Shown: positions 44,601 to 55,339 of the stretch, in pieces
How positions within the stretch are numbered: position 1 is the first letter of the stretch
Layout of the letters: every line of letters starts with the position of its first letter
Assembly: GCA_013339895.1 (NCBI GenBank)
Contig: JABACO010000015.1
Location: forward strand, 6,611,642 to 6,675,641
Direction: 5' to 3'
DNA: 64,000 nt
Origin: Ephydatia muelleri
Taxonomy: Eukaryota > Porifera > Demospongiae > Spongillida > Spongillidae
The notes under the pieces: model-generated
What the model saw: only the letters and a program-made list of their open reading frames with translations
Databases searched by the model: none
Told to the model about the DNA's origin: nothing
Program-made: the position numbers and the translations under genes

Positions 44601-47448
44601 GTCACATCAGTTGAAAAACTGTTTAAAGTGATGCTAAATCGTGGCATTTAAGAATATTTGTTTGAAACCACATTTCCATATCTAGAAGTTGAATGGTACA
44701 TTTTGATGTTCATTTCATTTTCTTATGTCGTTTGCATGCCAAAAAAAGAAGAAAATATTAACTGAAAGTGTCAACCTGATTTTCCACGAAAAGGCATATA
44801 CATGTTGTGTGTGCATATGTATGGTATTGTTGGTGGATGGTATGCCAATGGACAAGTGGAGGCAACACTTTGTTATCAATTGGAACAAAAACCATGTGAA
44901 TCTTACATTGGACCCACTACTGTTGGCCATAATAGTGAAACATGGTATTGTGCTTTTTTTTAGTCTGTGATGATAATCTGCAATGCCTTAAACACATTAC
45001 AAAAGCAAGTACAGAAGCAAAGGAGCGTTTAAGAGGCAGCTACTACATTATTCTTAAAGCCCTCAATCCCAGTAACATTACATCTCAGCTGTACAGTGCA
45101 AAAATGATTACATCATCTGAAAGAGATTCTGTTGACAATACCATGCACACCATGGACGAGAGAAACACAGAACTTCTTTCAGCCGTGGAAAGGGCTGTTT
45201 CTGCTGATCCAAGCAACTTTGCAAAGTTTCTGGGTATTTTGGATGATATTCCCACTTACAGACCTCTTGTGACAACGGGTAAACAGCCAGATAGCGCAGA
45301 GATAATGGGAGGGTAGCTGTACTATTGAAATGCATGCTGATGTGCTTCAAGCATATCTTCACCACTTTTTGGTTGCATATGCAAAGCTCATGAGCAACAA
45401 TTGGGAGCAATGTGCAACAGTTTTTGACATGTCAGATGACAGGATTTCTCTATTCACATATGACCAAAATAACCAACTGTGTACTAAGATAGAATTCATT
45501 AGTATAGATAATGAATGGTGATATGCGTGAAAGTGTAGATCATATTTGTGTGAATCTGGCTCACGTATCTTGTACTAACACGTATTAGATACCATTCTGA
45601 TTTGTTTACCATGTTCTTGTTCTTGATGTGCCTTTTCAGTTATGGGTCTGCCTATTCAGCCTGATCCCCCTGGCAACACTTCATCATTACCTCCAGCAAT
45701 GAGCACAACTCAAGGAGGTATATATTGCATAATGCCACTTGATGCATTGGTCACCTTTGCTGTTATCTACAAATCATCACATGCAACTATGTACATGTAC
45801 ATTTGTAAAACCATTATTTCTGGTTTCACTTCCCACTCCTTATTCTTAGAAGTGCTTCAATATGCACACACATTAATTTCTCATTTATCTGTATGAAAGT
45901 GATCCATGAGTGCTATTCTTTTAGCGATCCTCCAAAGAACAGTTGGATTTCGAGGCATATGTGTGGTGGGAGCTGTTGTCTTGGTATCATCGGTGCTTTG
46001 CCTTGTATGTAAGTCAAAATGTAATGTGTCTCTCTACTGGCACCTGCATGCATTACATCATCAGTGCATCTGCATACATTACATCATCAGTGCATCTGTA
46101 CACAGTAGAGAGCAGTACATAGATGTGCATGTACGTAGATGATTACTGAGGATTCATAAAGTGTTGTATAACCCAACGGAATGGTTCTTATATGTTCATT
46201 ATTCTGAGAGAGGACATTATGCGGAGCTAGCTGAGCGATACAGTAGAATTATGAAACAATACTGATGAACGATACAGCATTTTCAATATCATGGATACCT
46301 ACACACTACGTTTTTATTATTGGTATGACTCAAATGGGTGACAAATGAGCAAGGATATAGATGTTGTAATTTTTATAACTGTCAAGATTACACTTGTAAC
46401 ACAATGGGTACTTATGGTAGCATATGAAATTGTCAATACTATGCAGGTCCGCTATCTAAATAATGCAGCATACTTTTATTATTGAATGGTATCCTATTGG
46501 ATCAGATAGAATTAACCTGTATGTCCGATGTTAGTATTAGCGACACCCTCACCTTGATAGTCCACGTGTGTGGAGAATGTCTGCCACATAGTCATGACCA
46601 AAATATTTTGTGTATATCAACTGAGATGATAGATTATAAATACAAATCAACTTAAAATGTGAGAATTGTTGAAGTCTACACAACATTTAGAGTTGACAAA
46701 TGTAGTTTTCCCCACCAATTTCTATCCTTCTGCATGTTCATCAAAGTTTTTCTCCATCATTATTACATTTCTACATCATTTGCCTAATTAGTGCAACTGA
46801 TACAATAAGGAAAGCATTTGAAAGTTCTCATTTTGCTGACGCCCATTATGTAGTCACCATAGTAGCACCCGGGCAAGACACTTGATCCAATCTCTCTCTA
46901 CTATTCAGTTCTAAAGCTCAAAGCAGAAGGAAACACTTTCATATCTCACAAGGACCAAGAACAAAAGTTACAAGTGTCTTCGAATACTGAAGAAAAGCAT
47001 ATTAATGAAGCCTCGCATAGTGAACTTTCATACAGGGAGCAGAGTTCACTTCACCAGCCTCCACCAACAGGTAACAATATCTTACCATACAGTACTATTT
47101 TTTGCACATTAATAAAAACAATTTTATGTGCTTAAAGTAGAATCATGCAGTCTAGAATTGACCCCAAAGAATCTCTTGAATGAAGTTTTTGCTAATGTTC
47201 CTGCCAAGTGGAAGAGTATTGGCATACAGCTGAATTTGCGGGAGAGTGAATTGGAAGACATAGAATCTCAGATAGCAGGAAGTCCGAATCGTAATTTGGA
47301 AGGCTTTATGCTGGTGCTGACAAAGTGGAAAGCCTTGCGAAGGAGTCAGTACTCTTGGATTGTCATCATTGAAGCACTTGAGTCATCACTTGTGGGAGAG
47401 AATCGCCTGGCAGCAGAGCTCAGAACTAAGTGCAAAAGTAAATCATAA
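40095..47448 (+). CDS. Death-(CARD1 lost)-CARD-TM-Death protein, copy 2 (rearranged)
   Basis: Copy 2 keeps exons equivalent to 3-9 of copy 1 at 43446-43610, 43665-43748, 45015-45278, 45640-45717, 45925-46008, 46909-47070 and 47138-47448. All are open, phase 1, and equal or in-frame in length (exon 3 gains 9 bases). The old start codon is deleted and CARD1 is broken. However, the inserted exon 40090-40365 is itself phase 1-1 and encodes a Death domain (LLKIALLQFDWKSLGRRLLN, VLLKWKEQQ, ATYQKLYDTLKEIG). An in-frame Met at 40095 followed by donor GATG/GTATGT would give a 472-residue protein: Death, linker, CARD2, TM, Death. Whether this join is made is inference. If not, copy 2 is a pseudogene with intact 3' exons. 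Confidence 0.5.
41110..41250 (+). repeat. GTGTCT/GT compound microsatellite
   Basis: Mixed (GT)n and (CTGTGT)n units inside the 1.6 kb insertion. Confidence 0.9.
41701..41946 (+). pseudogene. Remnant of the CARD1 exon in copy 2
   Basis: It matches codons of the copy 1 CARD1 exon from GGGCTCCATTC to the donor CTGTAG/GTGGG. It lacks the 5' part (moved 1.6 kb upstream to about 40035-40070, with a further one-base deletion there). It has also lost two bases near 41789 (CAGGACCCATGG against CAGGAGCCCCATGG), which puts a TGA in frame at once. Confidence 0.85.
42600..43425 (+). repeat. 24 bp minisatellite, expanded allele (about 34 units)
   Basis: The same CTGATCTGCACACCCTAATG plus ATGA unit as at 34261, expanded about fourfold, with minor variants (GCACTACCC, TGATAACTG). 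It ends close to the acceptor at 43445. Confidence 0.95.
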
Positions 47449-47692
47449 TGTTTCTTATCAAATGATTCCATTGTTTATAACACTTTTGTACGCATAAAAT
47501 CATTGATAATTGTAACCTCCTATAGATCACCTAGAGCTGAGTTGAAAGGTGCATGCGTGAATGGGCAAATGCACCAGTGTAGCAACAATATGAAACTCAC
47601 ATTCAGTTAACAACCTTGCCAACTTGATAACAATTATTAAATGGTATTCCAATATTAACACTCACTTCTCCGATCGCAGTACTATATAAAAG

Positions 47693-47702
47693 GACTTGCT
47701 CA
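47693..47702 (+). promoter_or_regulatory. TATA box of the PX/SH3 scaffold gene
   Basis: TATATAAAAG with upstream CGATCGCAGTAC, 76 bases before the ATG at 47769. It is conserved in the truncated duplicate at 38875. Confidence 0.75.
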
Positions 47703-47768
47703 GATTCATCAGTTAGATTACATAGGATACGTGGGTGTTTTGCTTGATTGCGCAACTAAGAAGATAAA

Positions 47769-48585
47769 ATGAGTCGAGAGAAGGAAAAGCAGCCGCAGCA
47801 CGCCACGGATGAATTCAGGTACTTGACAGATGTGAAGCTCCTCGGGCAAGACACGACAGTTCAATCCAAGGTGAAGAACCGTCGGGAAGAAGTGATAAAA
47901 AAATAATGTCCTCAGTCATTCTGCATTACCGCAGGCCGCGGAATACGCTATACGTGTCGTACTCACGGACGAGAGCCAGTACACTGTATACAGGACGTTG
48001 AAGGAGATAGCGCAGTTCCATGTAAGATGTGTTGCGTAATGCACGGTTTGAACATTTATTTTTAAAAACTAGTCCGGCAATATAATGGTGTACATGTATA
48101 CATGTGTGCGCGAAAGAAACGCAGGAGGGGTTGTTTGTGCGGGCTTGCAATTGTGGGCTCATATAAGAGGCGAGAGGAATATGATCATACAGGTGATGGC
48201 ACTGGTGAGTTGCTTAGGTCACCGTGTGGGAGTGTGTGTACATAGTGGCAGGTGTGTGTGGGGGGCGCGGTGTTTTGATTGGCGGCATGTGAGGAGTGAA
48301 CCCGGTGTATCAGCTAAGTTGCATTTCGGTAATAAATGAATATTGTGTACTTAGTTACGTGCATGACATAAGTGTGCGCATATTGATATACGTATGCAGC
48401 GTATACTACTTAGCGTTGCATTATACTCATATTTTGGGTTTCCAAAACGGAAGAAAATGTAATGAATTATTAATTGCTATATATGAGTTTATTTAGATTG
48501 GTGGAAGTCAAGTGCACTGCCCAATGTTTTGCGTATGTGTAGCATGGTCGCGGGCTGCCTTATTACAGTGTGTGTGCTATATAAG

Positions 48586-48625
<40 letters not shown>

Positions 48626-51600
48626 CTTTTTCATCCTTGTGGCTATGAACCTGCCTGTAGAGAGATCGAATGATCTCTAAATTATGAACGTCATAAGGGA
48701 CACAGATTCAGGCCTGGCAGCCAAGTAAGAAGTTAAGTTTATTTCAAATCACAGCTTTGTTCAGCTTCTAATTTAAAATAGGTTGTTGATTAGTATAACC
48801 TCATTCTACTTTTCAGTTAACCAGCAATATTCAACACCCTAGCTATACGATTGTAGTAAGAATAATGTAATATTGCTATATATTGACTTCTATGGCATCT
48901 TTTCTTTATACTCCTAATTCAGTCCACTCTAGCCAACTATTTCCCAGTGGAGGCAGGGTATTTCAATTCTGCAGACAGGGCCTTTGAGGTCTGTCCAGTT
49001 AAGAAATCTTTTCTAGGGATACACAAATCAGACCAAGATGAAACAGTCTTTCAAAAGAAGCTGAATAAGTACCTTGCATCCTTCCCAACCTTACCTGACT
49101 CTGTCATCAAGTCAGAGATAGTGCAACAGTTCTTTAACATGAGGTCACAGGACAGAGGACTGCAGAGCTCGTAAGTTCACCTCTAAGTGTGACTTTCTTA
49201 GTGCTCAATGATTCAATTGAAAACAGGATAGCGCACTGTTGCTGAGGTTTGCTGTTATATAATTAAATCATCAAAATTGACTTGAATATGGTAGCATTTG
49301 TGCAAATGCATTATTTAGTGCAATGGTTATAAACAGCGTGATCTTTAAACTGTATTAAAAAGATCTCGCTCTGTCTACTTAGGATATCAGGTCAAATTAC
49401 AAAAAAAACTCAAGATTAATTGACCAGCCAATAAAAAAAAATTGAAATTAATGATACAATATGTAAACACCATCACATGCAAGAACTAGAATCACATCCA
49501 CACACCCACACACTGATTACATCCACACCTAATTTAGCTAGACACATCCACACATGCACATCTGTGTATTAGTCCGGCGTAGCCACACCCTCTCATATGG
49601 ATGGAGGGTCTGGACAGTTGCCTATTCTCAGTCGCGCCAATTAGTTTCGGTTCATTAATAATTTCTACGTAATAATTTTTATGAACAGAACTAATCGGCA
49701 CAACTCGAGAATAGGCAACTGTCCAGACCCTCCGTCCATACGAGAGGGTGTGGCTACGCCGGACTAATAATGCACACTTCCACACATCATACCTACACAC
49801 ACATCCACACCTTCACACATAACACATCCACACCTAAACACATCCACACAATGAGAACAAAGAATGCTAGCAGTACGAATGCATCAAATGATAACATTCA
49901 ATGAAATGATGTCATCAACAGGGCACAACGGAACAAGAAGAAGGAAAAGATTGTAATAAGTACGTGTCATTAGTGAACTGTAATCTAGAAAGTGACACAG
50001 GATCTCGTTGCAGCTGAGAACTCCACCATCAGTGGACCCCTTAGGCTGACCTCATACTATGTGGTGGCACCATACAGCGACCCCAAAACAAGGTTCAGCC
50101 TCTTGCTAGGTTCCATTGTCCAGGTGATGCAGAAAGAACCAACAGGTGAGTGGTTGACCATGGGCCATTACTTGGTTTGAACATGGGCCATTACTTGGTT
50201 GAATATGGGCCATTACTTGGTTTGAACATGGGCCATTACTTGGTTGTATGTGGGCCATTACTTGGTTGAGTGTGGGCCATTACTTGGTTGAGTGTGGGCC
50301 ATTACTTGGTTGAACATGGGCCATTACTTGGTTGAGCATGGGCCATTACTTGGTTGAGTGTGGGCCATTACTTGGTTGAACATGGGCCATTACTTGGTTT
50401 GAACATGGGCCATTACTTGGTTGTATGTGGGCCATTACTTGGTTGAGTGTGGGCCATTACTTGGTTGAGTGTGGGCCATTACTTGGTTGAACATGGGCCA
50501 TTACTTGGTTGAGCATGGGCCATTACTTGGTTGAACATGGGCCATTACTTGGTTGAGCATGGGCCATTACTTGGTTGAACGTCGGCCATTACTTGGTTGA
50601 ACATGGGCCATTACTTGGTTGAACGTGGGCCATTACTTGGTTGAACATGGGCCATTACTTAGTTGAACATGGCCGTTATCTGGTGGGGATTGAATGCTGG
50701 TTGTGGGGAAGATTACTAATGTTGGTGGGGGAAGATTATTAATGGGGAAGATTATTAATGTTGATGGGGGAAGATTATTAATGGGGAAGATTGTTAATAT
50801 TGGTGGGGAAGATTATTAATGGGAAGATTATTAATTTTAGTGGGAGGAAGATTATTAATGTTGGTGGGGAGATGGGATGTTGGTGAGTTGAACAGAATTG
50901 TATTTCTAATTTTCATGACATCTTAAAGTGAAAGTAGCAATGGGATCAGTTTGTGCATTCAAGTTCCATTACATATGCCAGTAAGTATGTGCCCAGATGA
51001 AATAGTTAGGCCTGCATGCTTGAAAAAATAATTCATTCATGCATCTGCAAAACAAAACAAAGGTAAAAGACAAATAATCTGTTGTGCGCTGTGCCATCAT
51101 CACCATCCTAAACACTTTTGTCTTTGCATGGCGCCTCACATGTTCTCTCCACTGAAGGTTGGTGGATGGTTGATGCAGGCTCTGGGTCCATAGGATGGAT
51201 ACCTGCATCTTATCTTGCTCCTGTTGAGGTTGGAAACAAGCAAGAGGTACTGGAAAATGAGACTCTGGTTGGACCTGAGGAAGGTAAAACGACAGAATGG
51301 GTAATTGCATGATGAAGTGACCATTAATAACTATTTATTTCAAAGTGGGTGCCCGATACATGAGCACGTCCGACTACAAGGCAACTCGAGACGATGAACA
51401 CAGCTTCGTGACTGGAGCAGTAGTGAAGCTATTGAAGAAGCACATCGATGGATGGTGGCTTGTAGGGTAAGAATGGTGTTGATTACAGAAAAGGATTTGG
51501 TTTAGAGGCGTTTTTACTTGCTTTAATCAAGAAGTTCAGACTTGCAGTCATTTGAAATTTTTTGCATTCCATTTTACACTCAGATACAATGGCGAGGAAA

Positions 51601-53829
51601 AGCTGGTACCTGCAGCACTGTTCCGCAAGTGTGGAACACGCCAACGTTCCACATATGTGCAACAGGTAAAAAGGGTGGGGCATTAAGCTGAATAACAAGT
51701 GCTCAACCTTTTAAAAAAATACGATTCTATATAACAGATTGCAAAATTGTATGTCACCTCTTCTGCTAACACTGTTAAGACTCCAAGGAAGATCTATAAT
51801 AAGAAGTAAGTGCCCATTGGTGGGAGTGCCCATTGGTGGGAGTGCCCATTGGTGGGAGTGCCCATTGGTGGGAGTGCCCATTGGTGGGAATAGTCCCCTG
51901 AAATGCATAGTACTACCTTTCATTTCAAGTCGCAACAACAAGAAGAAAGGAGCAGTGTCTGGTAGGTCACCTCTGTGTAGGTAGGTGTGGTGCATTGGTC
52001 CAATGATGCTGGCCTGTAGGCCCATCTCTGGTGCTGTATGAAGCCATAGCTGACTATGAGGGAGAACCTGGCAGAGATCAGACCACACTAACTGCTGGCT
52101 CGAGAGTTAAGGTCCTTGATAAGAAGGAACATGGTGAGGGAGGGAGGGAGGGAGGGAGGGAGGGAGGGAGGGAGGGAGGGAGGGAGGGAGGGAGGGAGGG
52201 AGGGAGGGAGGGAGGGAGGGAGGGAGGGAGGGAGGGAGGGAGGGAGGGAGGAGGGGAGGGAGGGAGGGAGGGAGGGAGGGAGGGAGGGAGGGAGGGAGGG
52301 AGGGAGGGAGGGAGGGAGGGAGGGAGGGAGGGAGGGAGGGAGGGAGGGAGGGAGGGAGGGAGGGAGGGAGGGAGGGAGGGAGGGAGGGAGGGAGGGAGGG
52401 AGGGAGGGAGGGAGGGAGGGAGGGAGGGAGGGAGGGAGGGAGGGAGGGAAGGAGGGAGGAAATGAGGGAGAGCGCATAAAGGTATGCATAATGGACACTT
52501 GCAGTATGGATAATTTTAGGAGAAGTGTGAAAACAGTACAAAACAAGATCTCTTGTGCAAAACTGTTGTGTGGATAAGGCAGTATGTATGGATACCAACA
52601 CTTGTGGCTACATCTAGGTTGGTGGTATGTGGAGAACGGCTATGGAGTAGGAGGCTGGGCACCAGCCACATTCCTCAAGCCCATTCTGGACCCAGATTTG
52701 GCCAAGAGCCCAACAACCAGCCTCAGGGACTCTCTTTATTGTGTAATAACAGACTACATGGCTACAAAACCAGATGAACTGGACTTACAAGTAGGAGACA
52801 AGGTGATCATTATTGAGGCGTCGCAATGTGGATGGTGGAAAGTGAGGTAATGTAAAGTGGTGTACCCATGGCAACAGAGCTGTTCAAAGCATTCTCTACT
52901 TAGGCACAACAAATCGTCTACAATCGGTTTTGCGCCATCAATCTGCTTGCAGCCACACACAGAGGATGCAGAGAACAAAACAGACGAGGACAGCAATGAA
53001 GGTCTGGGGACTTCTGCCACGTCTCCTCACACACCAACCTTGCTGAGCAGTGTAGCTGAAGAGGATGAGCATGAAGAGGAGGAGGGTGTGGGGGCAGAAG
53101 ATGGGATAGTGATGGAGGGTTGCTACATGGCAGTGGCAATGGACTTCAAGGCACGTCGCTCTGATGAGATGGATGTGAAGGAGGGAGATGTGGTCTGTGT
53201 GCTGGATGACTCGCAAGAAGGTGAGAAGGAGATGTGCGTGTATGTGTGTACGTGTGTGTGTGTATGTGTGGGTGTATGTGTGTGTATGTATATGTGTGTG
53301 TGTATGTGTGTGTGTGTTTATGTGTGTGTATGTGTGTATGTATGTGTGTGTGTGTGTATTTTGTGTATGCATATGTGTGGTGCGTGCATGTGTGTGTATG
53401 TGTTTGTATGTGTGTGGATGTGTGTGCACATATACATTTGGTTGTCCTCCAGATACCTGGTATGTGTGCCTGGGTGAGAAGGAGGGATGGCTTCCTGTGT
53501 CCATACTCGTGCCCATCAATGAGAAGCTGAGTGTTGCAGGTAAGATGATAGCTGCACACACACACTTGCCTTATATGGGCAAGACGTTACCTCAGCCACT
53601 TGACCTACCATTTTTTGAAGATGATTCAAATGCGGAACTGAAGGAGAATGTGCTTTCGATTATGAGAGAGAGAATGTTTAGTATCATGGCTCCACCCCCT
53701 GGTGCAATCAAGACTCCACCCCCTGGTGCAATCGAGTCTCCACCCCCTGGTGCAATCGAGTCTCCACCCCCTGGTGCAATTGATGCTCCACCCAGCTATG
53801 AAGACTCTGCCAATGCCACTAGCACCTAG
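47769..53829 (+). CDS. PX plus five-SH3 scaffold, Tks/p47phox-like
   Basis: Fourteen exons: 47769-47870, 47935-48021, 48923-49170, 49922-49959, 49993-50145, 51158-51283, 51346-51466, 51584-51665, 51738-51805, 51930-51961, 52020-52133, 52618-52846, 52904-53220 and 53453-53829. Phases agree and the sum is 697 aa. Residues about 15-145 are a PX domain (YTVYRTLKEI, FPVEAG, FPTLPDSVIKSEIVQQFFNM) that binds phosphoinositides. A basic RNKKKEK follows. SH3 domains sit near 165-230, 255-315, 354-410, 425-480 and 535-595, with the ALYDY-type and GWW/WIP(A)SYL hallmarks (GWIPASYLAP, GWAPATFLKP, GWLPVSILVP). The tail repeats PPPGAI(E/K) and ends PPSY. PX plus five SH3 domains is the plan of SH3PXD2A (Tks5), an NADPH-oxidase organiser and podosome scaffold. 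Exon 14 may contain a further small intron at 53540. Confidence 0.85.
49567..49769. mobile_element. Palindromic MITE, about 200 bp, TA target site
   Basis: Arms of about 75 bases start TTAGTCCGGCGTAGCCACAC and end in its reverse complement (right end about 49767), flanked by TA on both sides. It lies in intron 3 of the scaffold gene. The TA target site suggests a Tc1/mariner-type source. Confidence 0.8.
50150..50680 (+). repeat. 22 bp minisatellite in the scaffold gene
   Basis: About 24 units of GGGCCATTACTTGGTTGAAC plus AT (variants GAGTGT, TATGT) directly downstream of the SH3-1 half exon at 49993-50145. The first unit overlaps the splice donor region. The equivalent intron in the paralogue at 63690 lacks it. 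Confidence 0.95.
50690..50880 (+). repeat. GGGGAAGATTATTAATG minisatellite
   Basis: About eight imperfect units of GGGGAAGATTATTAATG(TTGGT) follow the 22 bp array. Confidence 0.8.
51808..51892 (+). repeat. 17 bp minisatellite (five units)
   Basis: GTGCCCATTGGTGGGAG repeated five times in the small intron between exons 9 and 10 of the scaffold gene. Confidence 0.95.
52134..52466 (+). repeat. (GGGA)n tract starting at a splice donor
   Basis: An almost pure GGGA repeat of about 330 bases begins at the donor ATG/GTGAGG of exon 11. It interrupts SH3-3 between its two exons and is open in several frames, but those frames are not genes. Confidence 0.95.
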
Positions 53830-54254
53830 AAGAATGTTCTTTTTAATGTCTATTCTAGACATAGTATGTATCGTGTGTTCTAAATTGTGCTGTTTGCAAC
53901 TTGTGATTCAGACATGTCAACTGTCACAGATTTTTCATGAGTTGCAGATTTGGCATCCATCACACGGACTCACGAACAAACAATTGCATCTCACGGGAAA
54001 TTGACTTACAGTTAATTAATGAAAATATAAAAATTGAAATAGTTAAATAAAGTAATCCAATCATGGCGGAGTGGATATAGACTCTAATTTGGACTGTGAC
54101 AATGAAGAAAATTCAACCATGACAAAAGTGCAAGCTGTATCCTCTTCAGTTTTTGTCAATAGATGATACATATGCATGCCACATAATACATAACACTGCA
54201 ATTAAAGCAGCAAGTGTCTTTGAAACTGCTATTAGATTAAATGTGTAAGATATG
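53830..54254. other. 3' flank of the scaffold gene
   Basis: No exon was recognised. AATAAA-like strings (AAATAAAGTAAT near 54045) may be the polyadenylation signal. Confidence 0.5.
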
Positions 54255-54518
54255 TACCGTAAAGTACCACGAATAAGCCCCCCCCCTCCGCCCCCAACAA
54301 TAAAAAATGGCTCGTGTTTAAACGTGCGCATCTCTGTAACCTCGAAAGTCTCCTCAAATGTATTCAGCATTTCAGAAACAGAAATGGTACCCGTACATGA
54401 TTATGTAAAAAGGTACGCAGAAGCGTTCGCGATTACGAAGATACGGACGTTTAAACACGAGCCATTTTTTATTGTTGGGGGCGGAGGGGGGGGGGCTTAT
54501 TCGTGGTACTTTACGGTA
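54255..54518. mobile_element. MITE with TACCGTAAAGTACC termini (264 bp)
   Basis: The arms begin TACCGTAAAGTACCACGAAT and end in the reverse complement at 54518. Each carries a C/G homopolymer and CCGCCCCCAACA. The palindrome extends inward through TTTAAAC (about 54317 and 54452). It shares its ends with the much larger element at 58228-59261. Confidence 0.85.
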
Positions 54519-54835
54519 TATATCTAATACTGGTTTGACCAATCAACCAAAAGGATGCAAGTTCGGAAGGAGTGTTGTGAGTTTTGTGATTTGACATATG
54601 TTGAAATAGTTAAGGATGTTTCTACAAGATGGTTGAGTCTGGAGAAAGCTGTAAGGAGAATATTGTAGAAGTATGAAGGTCACTAAAGTTACTTCCTAAG
54701 CAATGAGGAACGACATGCTAAATTTATTGGTCTATAGCTCACCAATTTGAGGATCCAATGACAGAAGTCTATCTTTTATTTTATCAGTCTGCACTCTAGC
54801 CCTAGAGTTAATAAATTCCTACAACTTGATAATCC

Positions 54836-55335
54836 GTTGATATCAATGGAGCATGATGTGCTTCATGATATCAATGGAGCATGATGTGCTTCACGATATC
54901 AATGGAGCATCATGTGCTTCATGATATCAGTGGAGCATCATGTGCTTCATGATATCAATGGAACATGATGTGCTTCATGATATCAATGGAGCATGATGTG
55001 CTTCACGATATCAATGGAGCATGATGTGCTTCATGATATCAATGGAGCATGATGTGCTTCATGATATCAATGGAGCATGATGTGCTTCATGATATCAATG
55101 GAGCATGATGTGCTTCATGATATCAATGGAGCATGATGTGCTTCATGATATCAATGGAGCATCATGTGCTTCATGATATCAGTGGAGCATGATGTGCTTC
55201 ATGATATCAATGGAGCATGATGTGCTTCATGATATCAATGGAGCATGATGTGCTTCATGATATCAATGGAGCATGATGTGCTTCATGATATCAATGGAGC
55301 ATGATGTGCTTCATGATATCAGTGGAGCATGATGT
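54836..55335 (+). repeat. 28 bp minisatellite (about 17-18 units)
   Basis: Units of ATGATATCAATGGAGCATGA plus TGTGCTTC with a few point variants (CACGATATC, AGTGGAGC, GCATCATG). Confidence 0.95.
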
Positions 55336-55339
55336 GTTG

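Larger units (their letters stand above)
39300..47900 (+). repeat. Tandem segmental duplication, copy 2
   Basis: Counterpart of 32050-39070. Left of 40070 it matches 32050-33330, but with deletions: the 428 bp MITE is absent, about 190 bases before the CARD1 exon are missing, and 10 bases covering the start codon are gone. From 41693 on it matches 33336 onward. The block 40071-41692 is extra. The right edge continues without a break into the complete PX/SH3 gene, so copy 2 carries the original junction. Confidence 0.93.

Noticed and set aside
52031-52601. Gly-Arg-Glu and Pro-Ser-Leu repeat proteins of 144-164 codons
   Set aside because: Translation of a pure GGGA tetranucleotide tract inside an intron.
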